From an uncultured Synergistaceae bacterium (GTDB taxonomy: Bacteria > Synergistota > Synergistia > Synergistales > Aminiphilaceae), in assembly GCA_937868015.1 (NCBI GenBank), contig CALMLW010000066.1, positions 1-44,867 of the forward strand: 44,867 nucleotides of DNA, in the 5' to 3' direction. Made by a program: the position numbers and the translations under genes. Shown here piece after piece: positions 26,911 to 36,441 of the stretch; within the stretch, counting starts at the first letter, position 1; every line of letters begins with the position of its first letter. The notes below the pieces were generated by a model. That model worked only from the letters and a program-made list of their open reading frames with translations, made no database searches and was not told the origin of the DNA.

Positions 26911-28386
26911 ATGATCGATCTTACCATCCACCCCGCGCCGCGCCGGGCGGCGATTCGGCGGGCCCGGGAGAGGGGCATCGTGCTCCCCACCTTCGAGGAG
27001 ATGAAGCACCCGGAGAAGATCTCCCCCAAGATCAAAGAACGCCTCCGGCACGTGGGGCTATGGGATCTGGACTCCGCCAACCTCTTTCGCATATCCTGGA
27101 AAAATGCCCCCCAGCCCTCGGGGGGACTCCACGGAGGGGTGAACTACTTCGAGATTCCTTCGGCGCTCTCGGGGGTCCGGGCCCGCATCGTGGGGTTGGT
27201 GGGCAAGTGGTTCCCCACGGGGGCCCATAAAGTGGGAGCGTCCTATGCCTGCCTGGTGCCGCGCCTGGTGACGGGGCAGTTCGACCCCACGGCCCAAAAG
27301 GCCGTCTGGCCCTCCACGGGAAACTACTGCCGAGGAGGGGCCTACAACGCCGCCCTGCTGGGGTGCGAGTCCGTGGCCATCCTCCCGGCGGGCATGAGCC
27401 CCGAGCGTTTCGAGTGGCTTTCCAAGGTGGCGGGGGAAGTCATCGCCACGCCGGGGAGCGAGAGCAACGTCAAAGAGATCTTCGACAAGACCTGGGAGCT
27501 CCGGCGCACCCGGGACGACGTGGTGATCTTCAACCAGTTTGACGAGATGGGAAATCACCTCTGGCACTACGAGGTCACCGGCGGCGCCCTGGAAGAGGTC
27601 TTCCAGGCCCTCCGGGGGGACCGGGGGCGCGTGGCGGGAACCTTTTTCACCTCCGGATCGGCGGGGACCCTGGCGGCGGGGAACGCCATGAAGGACCGCC
27701 ACCCTCGCTCCAAGTTCGCCGTGGGGGAGGCCCTCCAGTGCCCCACCCTGCTGAAAAATGGCTTCGGCGCCCACCGCATCGAGGGCATCGGCGACAAGCA
27801 CGTCCCCTGGATCCACGATGTCCGGGAGACCGACCTGATCGTGGCCCTGGATGACGAGGACTGCATGGCCCTGGTGCGCCTCTTCAACGATCCCGCCGGG
27901 CGGGCCTATCTGAAGGGGCGGGGCGTGGCGGAAGAGGTGGTGGATCGCCTCGACCTCTTGGGTATTTCCGGCGTGGCCAATCTTTTGGGAGCCATCAAGA
28001 TGGCCAAGTACTACGAGCTCTCCGAGGACGACTTCGTCTTCACCGTCTTCACGGACTCCATGGAGCTCTACGGCTCCCGGCTGGAGGAGATGGCCGAGGT
28101 CCGGGGGCCCTACGACGCCGTCCAGGCGGCGGTGGACTGCCATGCCCACCTCTGGGGGATAAAAGACGATGGGTTGATCGAGCTCACCTACCCCGAGCGC
28201 CAGCGGGTGCACAACCTCAAGTACTACACCTGGGTGGAACAGCAGGGAAGGACCCTGGAGGAACTTCAGGCCCAGTGGTACGATTACGATGCCTACTGGG
28301 GGAAGCTCCGCCGTCAGGCGGGGGCCATCGACCGCCTCATCGAGGACTTCAACCGGGAAAGCGGAGCCCTGGAGCAGCTCGTCTAG
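26911..28386 (+). CDS. Second PLP-dependent enzyme of the cluster (fold-type II, 491 residues)
   Basis: A 491-residue PLP enzyme of the cysteine-synthase/tryptophan-synthase-beta superfamily, but longer than usual. The likely PLP Lys is in [14 protein letters not shown], followed by the loop [20 protein letters not shown] and the Gly-rich cup [17 protein letters not shown]. The 110 residues before the catalytic core and the C-terminal 80 residues ([20 protein letters not shown]) are not standard for cysteine synthases. Proteins of this type occur beside ygeY/ygeW homologues in anaerobes. E. coli YgeX (diaminopropionate ammonia-lyase) has a different motif around its Lys, so this is not a simple YgeX orthologue. 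It lies 115 bases after the first PLP gene; GGAGGGAT precedes the ATG. Confidence 0.8.
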   Translation: MIDLTIHPAPRRAAIRRARERGIVLPTFEEMKHPEKISPKIKERLRHVGLWDLDSANLFRISWKNAPQPSGGLHGGVNYFEIPSALSGVRARIVGLVGKWFPTGAHKVGASYACLVPRLVTGQFDPTAQKAVWPSTGNYCRGGAYNAALLGCESVAILPAGMSPERFEWLSKVAGEVIATPGSESNVKEIFDKTWELRRTRDDVVIFNQFDEMGNHLWHYEVTGGALEEVFQALRGDRGRVAGTFFTSGSAGTLAAGNAMKDRHPRSKFAVGEALQCPTLLKNGFGAHRIEGIGDKHVPWIHDVRETDLIVALDDEDCMALVRLFNDPAGRAYLKGRGVAEEVVDRLDLLGISGVANLLGAIKMAKYYELSEDDFVFTVFTDSMELYGSRLEEMAEVRGPYDAVQAAVDCHAHLWGIKDDGLIELTYPERQRVHNLKYYTWVEQQGRTLEELQAQWYDYDAYWGKLRRQAGAIDRLIEDFNRESGALEQLV

Positions 28387-28427
28387 ACGGGGCGGGACCG
28401 ACTAGACCAACTCAAGGAGGAATGGCC

Positions 28428-29642
28428 ATGACGCTGGACTTTGCCGCCATACGCCAGCGGGCGGAGCACCACCGACCGAAGATCGTGCGCTTTCTGCGGG
28501 ACCTCATCGCCCTTCCCAGCCCCAGCGGGGGGGAGGAACGGGTGGTGGGGCGCATCCGGGAGGAGATGGAAGACCTGGGGTACGACCGGGTGGAGTACGA
28601 CCCCCTGGGGAACGTGCTGGGCTACCTGGGATCGGGCCCCCGGCTGGTGGCCCTGGACGGCCACGTGGACACCGTGGGGGTGGGAAACCGGGACCTCTGG
28701 GCCTTCGACCCCTACGAGGGCTTTGAAGACGAGGAGTGCGTGGGGGGGCGGGGGGCCTCGGACCAAAAAGGAGGCGTGGCCTCGGCGGTCTGGGCGGGAA
28801 AGATCGTCCGAGATCTGGGGCTTTTGCCCCCCGACGTCACCTTGCTGGTCACCGGCACGGTGCAGGAAGAGGACTGCGACGGCCTCTGCTGGCAGTACCT
28901 CATCCGGGAGCACGGAGTGCGGCCGGAATTCGTCCTCTCCACCGAGCCCACCTCCTGTCGCATCTACCGGGGGCACCGGGGGCGCATGGAGATCAAGCTC
29001 TCCGTGGCGGGGGTCTCCTGTCACGGCTCTGCCCCCGAGCGGGGGGACAACGCCATCTACAAGATGGCCCCCATCCTGGAAGAGCTCCAGACCCTCCACG
29101 GCCGCCTGGCGGACCACCCCTTCCTCGGCAAGGGGAGCCTGACGGTGTCGGAGATCTGGTCGTCGTCGCCGTCGCGCTGCGCCGTGGCCGACGGCTGCGG
29201 CATCTCCATCGACCGGCGCCTGACTTTGGGAGAAACGGCGGAGATCGCCCTGGGGGAAATTCGCGATCTTCCCTCCGTCCGGGCCGCCCGGGGCGCCGTG
29301 GAGATGTATGATTATGCCACCCCCTCCTGGCGAGGGGTGACCTACCCCACGGAGGCCTACTTCCCCACCTGGCTCATCGAAGAGGATCACCCCGTGACCC
29401 GGGGGGTGGTGCGGGCCCACCGGGGACTCTTCGGGGAGCCCGTGGTGGACAAGTGGACTTTTTCCACCAACGGCGTGGCCATCATGGGGCGTTTCGGCAT
29501 CCCCTGCATCGGCTTCGGCCCGGGACACGAGGACCAGGCCCACGCCCCCAACGAGCGGACCTGGAAAGACGAGCTGGTGGCGGCGGCGGCCCTCTACGCT
29601 GCCGTGCCCGCCACGCTGGAGGATCGGACCGCCGGGACGTAG
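28428..29642 (+). CDS. ygeY: YgeY-type M20 metallohydrolase (selenium-metabolism-linked family)
   Basis: A 404-residue M20-family dinuclear metal hydrolase closely matching the YgeY subfamily. Metal and catalytic residues appear in order: [58 protein letters not shown] and the terminal [14 protein letters not shown]. YgeY genes co-occur with selenium-dependent molybdenum hydroxylases and the uric-acid degrading clusters of anaerobes; a ureido- or amide-bond hydrolysis role is inferred. The ATG at 28428 has AAGGAGG seven bases upstream; the ATG at 28422 is too close to the site. Forty-one bases after the PLP gene, so the two are probably one transcript. Confidence 0.9.
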   Translation: MTLDFAAIRQRAEHHRPKIVRFLRDLIALPSPSGGEERVVGRIREEMEDLGYDRVEYDPLGNVLGYLGSGPRLVALDGHVDTVGVGNRDLWAFDPYEGFEDEECVGGRGASDQKGGVASAVWAGKIVRDLGLLPPDVTLLVTGTVQEEDCDGLCWQYLIREHGVRPEFVLSTEPTSCRIYRGHRGRMEIKLSVAGVSCHGSAPERGDNAIYKMAPILEELQTLHGRLADHPFLGKGSLTVSEIWSSSPSRCAVADGCGISIDRRLTLGETAEIALGEIRDLPSVRAARGAVEMYDYATPSWRGVTYPTEAYFPTWLIEEDHPVTRGVVRAHRGLFGEPVVDKWTFSTNGVAIMGRFGIPCIGFGPGHEDQAHAPNERTWKDELVAAAALYAAVPATLEDRTAGT

Positions 29643-29763
29643 GGGGCGTGGGGGCAAAAGGGGGCCTTGGAGGCGCATTTTTCGGGCCCTCCTAGCCCCG
29701 GAGCGAAAGTTTTTCCGGATGTGGTGAGAGATCGTTTTTTACCCCGAGAGGAGAGGATGGGCC

Positions 29764-30750
29764 GTGCAGAGCATCTTTCGAAAGAAGCACTTTATCACCC
29801 TGCAGGAATGGACCCGGGAGGAGATCGACACCCTGCTGGAGGTCTCGGGCGACCTGAAGCGCCGCTTCGCCCTGGGGGAGCCCACGCCCCTGCTCCCCTA
29901 TCAGACTGTCTTTCTCATGTTTTTCGAGCAGTCCACCCGGACCCGAAACTCCATGGAGGCGGGGATCACCCAGCTAGGGGGGCACGCCCACTATCTGGAC
30001 ACCAGCACCATGCAGCTCTCCCACGGGGAGTCCCCCAAGGACACGGCCATCATCCTATCGCGTTTCGGCCACGCCATCGCCTGCCGAAACTGCTTCTGGA
30101 AGGTGGGCAACGCCTACCTGCGGGAGATGGCCCGTTGGGCCACGGTGCCCATCCTGAGCCTCCAGGATGACCTCTATCATCCCATGCAGGCCCTCGCGGA
30201 CCTCATGACCATCCAGGAAAAGCGGGGGAAAAACTCCGAACGCCTCAAGGTCTCCATCATCTGGGCCTTCGCCACGAGCCACAAAAAACCCATCTCCGTG
30301 CCTCTTTCCCAGGTGCTCCTCTTCCCCCGCTACGGCATGGACGTCACCCTGGCGTACCCCGAGGGGTGGGATCTTCCCGAGTGGGTCATCGACGAGGCCC
30401 GGAAAAACGCCGCCCGTCACGGGGGCTCCGTGCGCCTCACCCACGACCAGGAAGAGGCCTATCGGGACGCGGATGTGGTCTTCCCCAAGAACTGGGGGAG
30501 CTGGGTGAAAAACGAGAGCACCACAGTGGTGGATGGGGCCCTGGAGGCCCAGCGCCACTGGAAGTGCACGGAGCGCCTCATGGAGCTGGCCTCCCGGGAC
30601 TGCCTCTACATGCACGCCCTCCCGGCGGACCGGGGCAACGAGGTGGAAGACGCCGTCATCGACGGCCCCCACTCCGTCGTGTACGACGAGGCGGAAAACC
30701 GCTTGCACACCGCCAAGGCCGTCATGGCCCTGACCATGGGCGGGCGCTAA
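29764..30750 (+). CDS. ygeW: YgeW-type knotted carbamoyltransferase
   Basis: A 328-residue member of the aspartate/ornithine carbamoyltransferase superfamily. The carbamoyl-phosphate motif FEQSTRTRNSME is present, with the downstream HPMQALADL and MHALPADRG motifs; the YgeW subgroup is marked by the conserved segment LSHGESPKDTAIILSRFG. YgeW was crystallised with a knotted fold, and its true substrate was long unknown. In this cluster the reverse direction, phosphorolysis of a ureido acid to carbamoyl phosphate, would feed ATP synthesis through a carbamate kinase. No carbamate kinase gene is in the window. The start is GTG at 29764 with GAGAGGAT upstream. Confidence 0.92.
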   Translation: MQSIFRKKHFITLQEWTREEIDTLLEVSGDLKRRFALGEPTPLLPYQTVFLMFFEQSTRTRNSMEAGITQLGGHAHYLDTSTMQLSHGESPKDTAIILSRFGHAIACRNCFWKVGNAYLREMARWATVPILSLQDDLYHPMQALADLMTIQEKRGKNSERLKVSIIWAFATSHKKPISVPLSQVLLFPRYGMDVTLAYPEGWDLPEWVIDEARKNAARHGGSVRLTHDQEEAYRDADVVFPKNWGSWVKNESTTVVDGALEAQRHWKCTERLMELASRDCLYMHALPADRGNEVEDAVIDGPHSVVYDEAENRLHTAKAVMALTMGGR

Positions 30751-30804
30751 AAGGATCGGCCTAAGGAATCGTTTCTCAAAGACCATTGGAGAGGAGGGAT
30801 CGCC

Positions 30805-31617
30805 GTGTCCCTGACATGGTATGTTCCCCGGGAAGTGCAAGAGGTGCCCGAGCTATTGGCTCGGGAGGGAGTGTATCCCCACGGGGGAGGGACCTTGATC
30901 CTTCGGGGCAAGGGGGCGAAGATCCGAGGTCTGGTGGACCTTTCCCTCCTGGGGCTCGATGGGGTGCGCTTCGAGCAAGGCACCGTGGCTCTCGGGGCCA
31001 TGGTGACCTTTGCGGGGTGCGTGGCGCGCCTGGGGCGCCACGATCCGGACCACATCTTGGTGAAGGCCCTCTCCCGGGCGGCGTCCACTCCCCTGCGAAA
31101 CCGCATCACCTTGGGGGGGAGCGTGGCGGCGGCCCCCATCTGGTCCGATCTGTTGGGGCCCCTGGTGGCCCTGGATGCGGAAGTGATCCTCCGGGGCCCC
31201 GAGGGGAGTACGGTCACCCCCGTGGCGTCCTTTGTGCGGGAAGGGGCCTCGTGGCGCGGTGCCCTGGTGACGGGGCTCCGCTTCCGGGAGGAGGGATGGC
31301 GGGCCTTCTATCACCGAGAGGTCACCGTGGCCTTCGATTCCCCCGCCTTTACCCTCTCCATCCTGGCCCGGGTCTCCCCCGGCCGGGTGGAAGAGCTCCG
31401 GGTGGTGCTCACGGGATCCCGAGAACGCTTCATCCGCCTGGTGACGATGGAAGAGCTCATTCAAGGCAAAGACCCCTGCGGCGTCAAGGTGGAGGGATTG
31501 GGGGAGCGCTTCGAGGCGGCCTTCCCTGACCGGCGCCATGGCAGCGGGGCGTGGCTCCGCACCGTGGCGGGGGTCGCCCTGGAGCGGGGGCTTAGGGAGG
31601 TGTTGGGACCATGCTGA
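30805..31617 (+). CDS. Xanthine-dehydrogenase-family FAD-binding subunit (enzyme 1)
   Basis: A 270-residue FAD subunit, a little shorter than the usual 285-295. The FAD-binding region has PHGGGTLILRGKGAKIRGLVDL near the start and TLGGSVAAAPIWSDLLGPLVALDAEV at about 107-131, the family's pyrophosphate-binding loop, followed by a small C-terminal domain. It would pass electrons between the FeS subunit and NAD or another carrier. GTG start with GAGGAGGG seven bases upstream. Its stop overlaps the FeS gene by seven bases; the order FAD-FeS-Mo is that of many heterotrimeric hydroxylases. Confidence 0.9.
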   Translation: MSLTWYVPREVQEVPELLAREGVYPHGGGTLILRGKGAKIRGLVDLSLLGLDGVRFEQGTVALGAMVTFAGCVARLGRHDPDHILVKALSRAASTPLRNRITLGGSVAAAPIWSDLLGPLVALDAEVILRGPEGSTVTPVASFVREGASWRGALVTGLRFREEGWRAFYHREVTVAFDSPAFTLSILARVSPGRVEELRVVLTGSRERFIRLVTMEELIQGKDPCGVKVEGLGERFEAAFPDRRHGSGAWLRTVAGVALERGLREVLGPC

Positions 31618-32099
31618 ACGAAGAAGATCGTCGGATCACCGGGACCTTTTCGGTCAACGGTCGTTCTCGGAGCTGGAGCTTTTCCCCGGAGGCCACGTTG
31701 CTCCATGTCCTGCGGGATCACGGCCACACCGAGGTGAAAAACGGCTGTGAAGAGGGGGAGTGCGGCGCCTGTCTGGTGCTTTTGGACGGCAAGCCCGTGC
31801 CTTCGTGCCAGGTCTTTGCCGCCACCGCCCGAGACCGGGAGATCACCACGGTGCGGGCCCTGGGGACCATCCACGCCCCCCATCCGATCCAGGAGGCCTT
31901 CGTGGAGGTCGGGGCGGTGCAGTGCGGCTTTTGCACCCCGGGGATCGTGCTGGCCACGGCGGCCCTGCTCCGAGAGAACCCGAATCCCTCGGACGAAGAC
32001 ATCATCCACGCCCTGGACGGCCAGAAGTGCCGGTGCACGGGGTACGTGAAGATCATCGAGGCCGTGCGCCTCGCGGCGAGGAGGGGTCGTCATGAGTGA
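31611..32099 (+). CDS. Xanthine-dehydrogenase-family 2Fe-2S subunit (enzyme 1)
   Basis: A 162-residue subunit with two [2Fe-2S] clusters. The N-terminal plant-ferredoxin-like cluster is bound by CEEGECGACLVLLDGKPVPSC, and the C-terminal helical domain by QCGFCTPG and KCRCTGY. All eight cysteines of the family are present. It transfers electrons from the molybdenum site to FAD. Translationally coupled to both neighbours (seven-base overlap upstream, eight-base overlap with the Mo gene). Confidence 0.95.
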   Translation: MLNEEDRRITGTFSVNGRSRSWSFSPEATLLHVLRDHGHTEVKNGCEEGECGACLVLLDGKPVPSCQVFAATARDREITTVRALGTIHAPHPIQEAFVEVGAVQCGFCTPGIVLATAALLRENPNPSDEDIIHALDGQKCRCTGYVKIIEAVRLAARRGRHE

Positions 32100-34419
32100 G
32101 TTTCAGGTAGTGGGGCACTCGGTGACCAAATACGACGCCCTGGCCCTGGCCACGGGGGAGGCCCGGTTCACCGACGACTTCCCCCACGAGGGCTTCCTCG
32201 AGCTGGCCCTGCTCTGGTCTTCCCACGCCCACGCGGAGATCGTCTCCCTGGATACCTCGGAGGCGGAGGGCGTGCCGGGGGTGGTGGCGATCTTTTCCGC
32301 CGCCAACGTCCCCCGGGTGCTCTACACCAGCGCGGGGCAAGGGGCTCCCGAGCCCTCGCCCTACGACATGGTGCTCTTTGACACCACCGTGCGCCACGTG
32401 GGGGACCGAGTGGCCCTGGTGGCGGCGGAAAGCCTCGCCGCTGCCCGGGAGGCGGTGGGCAAGATCAGGGTGGAGTGGAAGCCCTTGCCTCCCCTCTTCG
32501 ACGCCGAGGCCGCCCGGGACGAAGGCGCCCCCAAGCTCCACGGCGGGGACCACCACGCTCCCCTGCCGGTGCCCTACGACCCGGGGCACAACCTGGCCGC
32601 CAGCGTGTCCTTCGACTTTGGCGACCGAGAAGGGGCCTTCGACCGGGCGACCCGGGTGGAAGAGCACGAATACCGCGTGCAGTACGCTTCCCACTGCGCC
32701 CTGGAACCCCATGCGGCCCTCGCCTCCTTCGACGAGCGGGGACGCCTGGTGCTGGTGAGCTCCACCCAGGTGCCCTTCCATGCCCGGCGCATCACCGCCC
32801 GCGTGCTCCAGATCCCCACGGGGATGGTGCGGGTGATCAAGCCGCGCATCGGCGGGGGCTTCGGCGGCAAGCAGGAAGTTCTCATCGAACCCCTGGTGGC
32901 CCTGGCGGCCTGGCGCACCAAGCGCCCCTGCCGCCTGGTGCTCTCCCGGGAGGAGGTCTTCGTCTCGGGACGCACCCGGCACCCCGTGCGCCTTCGCCTT
33001 CGCACCGGGGCGGACCCCCGGGGGAACCTCACCGCCTTGGACCTGGATGCCCTCATGGGCGCCGGGGCCTATGGCCCCCACGCCCTCACCGTGCTCTCCA
33101 TGGTGGGGGGGAAGACCCTGCCCCTCTTCAACAAGATCCCCGCCATGCGCTTCCAGGGAAATTCGGTGTATACCAACCTCCCCGTGGGAGGGGCCTACCG
33201 GGGATATGGCGCCACCCAGGGCTTTTTCGCCCTGAACCAGCAGATCGACATGCATGCCCGAGAGGCTGGAGAGGACGTGATCTCCTGGATCAAGCGCCAG
33301 ACCATCCGGGCGGGGGAGACATCGCCCGTTTTCAAGGCCCTGGGGGAAGGCAAGGAGGGCGTGGATCAGATCGTGCGCTCCTGCGCCCTGGAGGCCTGCC
33401 TGGACCGGGGGGCCGAGGCGATAGGATGGAAGGAAAAGCGAGGACGCCGCCTTTGCCCCACGCCGGACACCGTGCGGGGAGTGGGGGTGGCGGTGGCCAT
33501 GCAGGGGTCGGCCATACCCAGCATCGACCTGGCCTCGGTGTCCCTCAAAATGAACGAAGACGGTTCTTTTAATCTACTGGCGGGGGCGGCGGACCTTGGC
33601 ACCGGGGCGGATACGGCGCTGGGGCAGATCGTCGCCGAAGTGCTCACCGTGCCCACAGAAAAAATTGTGGTGCTCTCGGGCGACACCGACGTGACCCCCT
33701 TCGATGTGGGGGCCTACGCCTCGTCCACCACCTACCTTTCGGGAAAGGCGGCGGAAAAGGCCGCCCGGGATGTGGCATCCCAAATCCTCGCCGTGGGGGC
33801 CCGGATGCTCGAAGTCCCCCGGGAAGAGCTGACCCTGGCGGCGGGACGGGTGTGCCACGCCCCCTCGGGGCGGTCGGTCTCCCTGGAGGAGGTGGCCTGC
33901 GATGCCCTCTACGCCCGGGATCAGCACCAGATCCAAGCCTCGGCCTCCCACGTGGCCCCCGAATCCCCTCCCCCCTTCCTGGCCCAGTTCGCCGAGGTGG
34001 AAGTGGACCGGCGCACGGGACATCTCCGGGTGATAAAATTCGTATCCGCCGTGGACTGCGGCCAGCCCATCCACCCCGCCCTCGCCGAGGGGCAGGTGGA
34101 GGGGGCCGCCCTGAATGGCATCGGCTACGCCCTCTGGGAGGAGTACCGTTTCGACGGCCAGGGGCGCCTCACCAACCCGAACTTCTGGGACTACAAGATC
34201 CCCGGCGTGCGGGACCTCCCCGAGATGGTCACCATCCTGGTCCCCTCCTCGGAGCCCTCGGGCCCCTTCGGGGCCAAGTCGGTCTCGGAGATCGGCATAA
34301 ATGGCCCTGGCCCCGCCATCGCCAACGCCTTCTTCGACGCCACGGGGGTGAGGCTCTTCGACCAACCCTTCACGCCCGAGAAAGTCCTTCGGGCCCTCCG
34401 GGAAGCGGGTGGGTCATGA
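32092..34419 (+). CDS. Xanthine-dehydrogenase-family molybdenum subunit (enzyme 1)
   Basis: A 775-residue molybdopterin-cytosine-dinucleotide-type hydroxylase subunit. It begins directly with the substrate-channel domain (TGEARFTDDFPHEG). Molybdenum cofactor motifs are RIGGGFGGKQE, GGAYRGYGATQGFFA, AADLGTGADTALGQ and the C-terminal GPFGAKSVSEIGINGPGPA, in which the Glu is the expected catalytic base. It hydroxylates, or in reverse reduces, N-heterocycles such as purines. Linkage to ygeY/ygeW raises the possibility of labile selenium at the Mo site, as in selenium-dependent molybdenum hydroxylases, though selenium genes are not in the window. The stop overlaps the hydantoinase start as ATGA. 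Confidence 0.93.
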   Translation: MSEFQVVGHSVTKYDALALATGEARFTDDFPHEGFLELALLWSSHAHAEIVSLDTSEAEGVPGVVAIFSAANVPRVLYTSAGQGAPEPSPYDMVLFDTTVRHVGDRVALVAAESLAAAREAVGKIRVEWKPLPPLFDAEAARDEGAPKLHGGDHHAPLPVPYDPGHNLAASVSFDFGDREGAFDRATRVEEHEYRVQYASHCALEPHAALASFDERGRLVLVSSTQVPFHARRITARVLQIPTGMVRVIKPRIGGGFGGKQEVLIEPLVALAAWRTKRPCRLVLSREEVFVSGRTRHPVRLRLRTGADPRGNLTALDLDALMGAGAYGPHALTVLSMVGGKTLPLFNKIPAMRFQGNSVYTNLPVGGAYRGYGATQGFFALNQQIDMHAREAGEDVISWIKRQTIRAGETSPVFKALGEGKEGVDQIVRSCALEACLDRGAEAIGWKEKRGRRLCPTPDTVRGVGVAVAMQGSAIPSIDLASVSLKMNEDGSFNLLAGAADLGTGADTALGQIVAEVLTVPTEKIVVLSGDTDVTPFDVGAYASSTTYLSGKAAEKAARDVASQILAVGARMLEVPREELTLAAGRVCHAPSGRSVSLEEVACDALYARDQHQIQASASHVAPESPPPFLAQFAEVEVDRRTGHLRVIKFVSAVDCGQPIHPALAEGQVEGAALNGIGYALWEEYRFDGQGRLTNPNFWDYKIPGVRDLPEMVTILVPSSEPSGPFGAKSVSEIGINGPGPAIANAFFDATGVRLFDQPFTPEKVLRALREAGGS

Positions 34420-35771
34420 TCCTGCGAGGGGGGCTCCTGGCCCTTCCAGGAGAGGAGCACGGAGTGGTGGGAGACGTTCGCATCTCCCAGGGGCGCATCG
34501 TGGAAATCGGCGAAGACCTGGCGGACGACGGGGCCGTGATGGACGCCCGGGGGCTGGTGGTGCTCCCCGGGGGCATCGACTCCCACGTCCACTTCAACGA
34601 CCCCGGCTACACCTCCCGGGAGGACTTCTACTGCGGCACCTGCGCCGCCGCCGCCGGAGGGATCACCACGGTGGTGGACATGCCCTGCACCTCCGTACCC
34701 CCGGGGACCAGCCGGGTGCACCTGATGGAAAAGTTGGCGGTGGTGAAGCGCAAGGCGGTGGTGGATTTCGGCTTCTTCGGGGGCGTGTCGGGGCAGAGCT
34801 ACCAGGACGCCGTGGGGCCGGGGATGGCGGAGATGGCCCCCTCCGTGTGGGGTTTCAAGACCTATCTCACCTCCGGCATGAAGACCTTCGAGCGGCTAAA
34901 CCACTGGCAATTCCGCTCTTGTCTGGAACGGGCGGCGGAGGTGCGCCGCCCCGTACTGGTCCATGCGGAGGACTTCGACTACGTCCAGGCCGCCACCGCC
35001 GCATGCACCCGCCGGGGGGACTCCCCCCGGCTCTTCTACCAGTCTCGCCCCGAGACGGCGGAAAACATTGCCGTGGCGGCGGCGGTGGAGATGGCCGAGG
35101 AGACGGGAGCGTCGCTCCACGTGGTCCACGTGGGCAGCGCCCGGGCGGCGGCTTTGGTGAGGGATCGGGCCGCCTCCGGGCGGATCACCTGCGAGACCGC
35201 CCCCCACTACCTGAACTTCGACGTGGAGGACTTCGTCGCCCTGGGGGCCCCCCTCAAGGTCACTCCCCCGGTGAAGGCTCCGGAGAACCGGGCCTCCCTC
35301 TGGCGCTTCCTCGCCGAGGGGAGCATCGCCTTCGTGGCGTCGGATCACGCCCCCTGTCAGGATAAGGATAAAAAGACCGGGTCCATCTGGACGGATTACT
35401 CCGGCATCCCCGGCACCGGCACCCTGATGCCCTACCTCTTTTCCGAGGGATATCTGGCGGGGAGGCTCTCCCTGGGGCGCCTCGCCGAGGTGACCTCGGG
35501 GGCCGCCGCCCGGCGCTACGGCGTGGCGGAGCGCAAAGGGGCCCTGGCGCCGGGGCGGGACGCGGATTTGGCCCTCTTCGATCCCGGGCGTCCCGGGGTC
35601 GTATCCGGGGCCCTTTTCCCCTCCAAGGGGAAAATCACCCCCTTCGAGGGGATGACCCTCCGGGGGACTTTGGTGGCGACATTTCTACGGGGAGAGATGG
35701 TGTTTCACCGGGACCGGGGCGTGGTGGCCCCGCCGGGCACGGGACGGTTCGTCACCCCCGCCGGGGCGTAG
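34416..35771 (+). CDS. Hydantoinase/allantoinase/dihydropyrimidinase-family amidohydrolase
   Basis: A 451-residue cyclic amidohydrolase. The N-terminal metal motif GGIDSHVHFNDPG (HxH), the metal-bridging Lys region VWGFKTYLTSG, His in VHAEDFDY and VVHVGSA, and the catalytic Asp in VASDHAPC are all present. The DPG after HVHF, and SDHAP, resemble allantoinase more than D-hydantoinase. It opens a five- or six-membered cyclic ureide by hydrolysis, giving an N-carbamoyl acid that the YgeY/YgeW or carbamoylase enzymes could cleave. ATGA overlap with the Mo subunit shows coupling. Confidence 0.9.
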   Translation: MILRGGLLALPGEEHGVVGDVRISQGRIVEIGEDLADDGAVMDARGLVVLPGGIDSHVHFNDPGYTSREDFYCGTCAAAAGGITTVVDMPCTSVPPGTSRVHLMEKLAVVKRKAVVDFGFFGGVSGQSYQDAVGPGMAEMAPSVWGFKTYLTSGMKTFERLNHWQFRSCLERAAEVRRPVLVHAEDFDYVQAATAACTRRGDSPRLFYQSRPETAENIAVAAAVEMAEETGASLHVVHVGSARAAALVRDRAASGRITCETAPHYLNFDVEDFVALGAPLKVTPPVKAPENRASLWRFLAEGSIAFVASDHAPCQDKDKKTGSIWTDYSGIPGTGTLMPYLFSEGYLAGRLSLGRLAEVTSGAAARRYGVAERKGALAPGRDADLALFDPGRPGVVSGALFPSKGKITPFEGMTLRGTLVATFLRGEMVFHRDRGVVAPPGTGRFVTPAGA

Positions 35772-35854
35772 GCGTTCCCCCCTTCCCGACCCGGGGCAAG
35801 GGCCAAAAAAACCGAGTAAGATAACCCAAGAGATCTGAAAAGGAGTGATGCATC

Positions 35855-36370
35855 GTGCACTTTCCCAGCTCTCCCGACTTGGCGCTCCGCCGCACTGTGG
35901 AGGAAGACCTGGATTTTGTCGTGGCGGCCGAAAACCACCCCGAAAACCGCCCCTATGTCTTCCAGTGGTCCCGGGAGCGCCACCGCGCCGCCCTGGCCAA
36001 TGGAGACCTGCGCCATCTGGTCCTGGACGCCCTGCCGGAGCGGCGCCCTGTGGGTTACGCCATCCTGGCGGGCATTCAAAACGCCCACCGGAGCGTGGAA
36101 CTCATGCGGATCGTGGTGACGGAAAAAAGAAGGGGGTACGGTCGGGAGGGGGTGCGCCTCATCCAGGAGCTGGCCTTCGACTTCCTGGGGGCCCATCGAC
36201 TTTGGCTCGACATGCGCACCTACAACGACCAGGCCCGGGAGCTCTACCGAAGTACGGGGTTTGTGGAAGAGGGAATCCTGCGGGATTGCGTCCTGGTGGA
36301 CGGAGTGTTTTATTCCAACGTCATCATGTCCATGTTGGAGGGAGAGTACCGGAGGTTATCCAAGAAGTAG
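35855..36370 (+). CDS. GNAT-family N-acetyltransferase
   Basis: A 171-residue RimJ/RimL-like acetyltransferase. The fold is visible as LRRTVEEDLDFVVAAENHPEN at the N-terminus, the acetyl-CoA binding V-T-E-K-R-R-G-Y-G loop (about residue 90) and LYRSTGFVEEGILRD near the C-terminus. The acyl acceptor is unknown. GTG start with AAAAGGAG nine bases upstream. It sits inside the purine-type cluster after the hydantoinase, but also resembles a general RimL-type enzyme, so a pathway role is uncertain. Confidence 0.85.
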   Translation: MHFPSSPDLALRRTVEEDLDFVVAAENHPENRPYVFQWSRERHRAALANGDLRHLVLDALPERRPVGYAILAGIQNAHRSVELMRIVVTEKRRGYGREGVRLIQELAFDFLGAHRLWLDMRTYNDQARELYRSTGFVEEGILRDCVLVDGVFYSNVIMSMLEGEYRRLSKK

Positions 36371-36377
36371 CCCGAAA

Positions 36378-36418
36378 GGCCATCGCCCCTCCCTCAAAGC
36401 AGGGGAGGGGCGATGGCC
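36378..36418 (+). terminator. Strong hairpin splitting the cluster into two transcription units
   Basis: Perfect 16-base arms (36378-36393 and 36403-36418) with a nine-base loop, eight bases after the GNAT stop. There is no clean T-run (ACCATCCTTTAG follows), so it may be a partial terminator or a stabilising element. Confidence 0.5.
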
Positions 36419-36441
36419 ACCATCCTTTAGGGGGTGATCCC

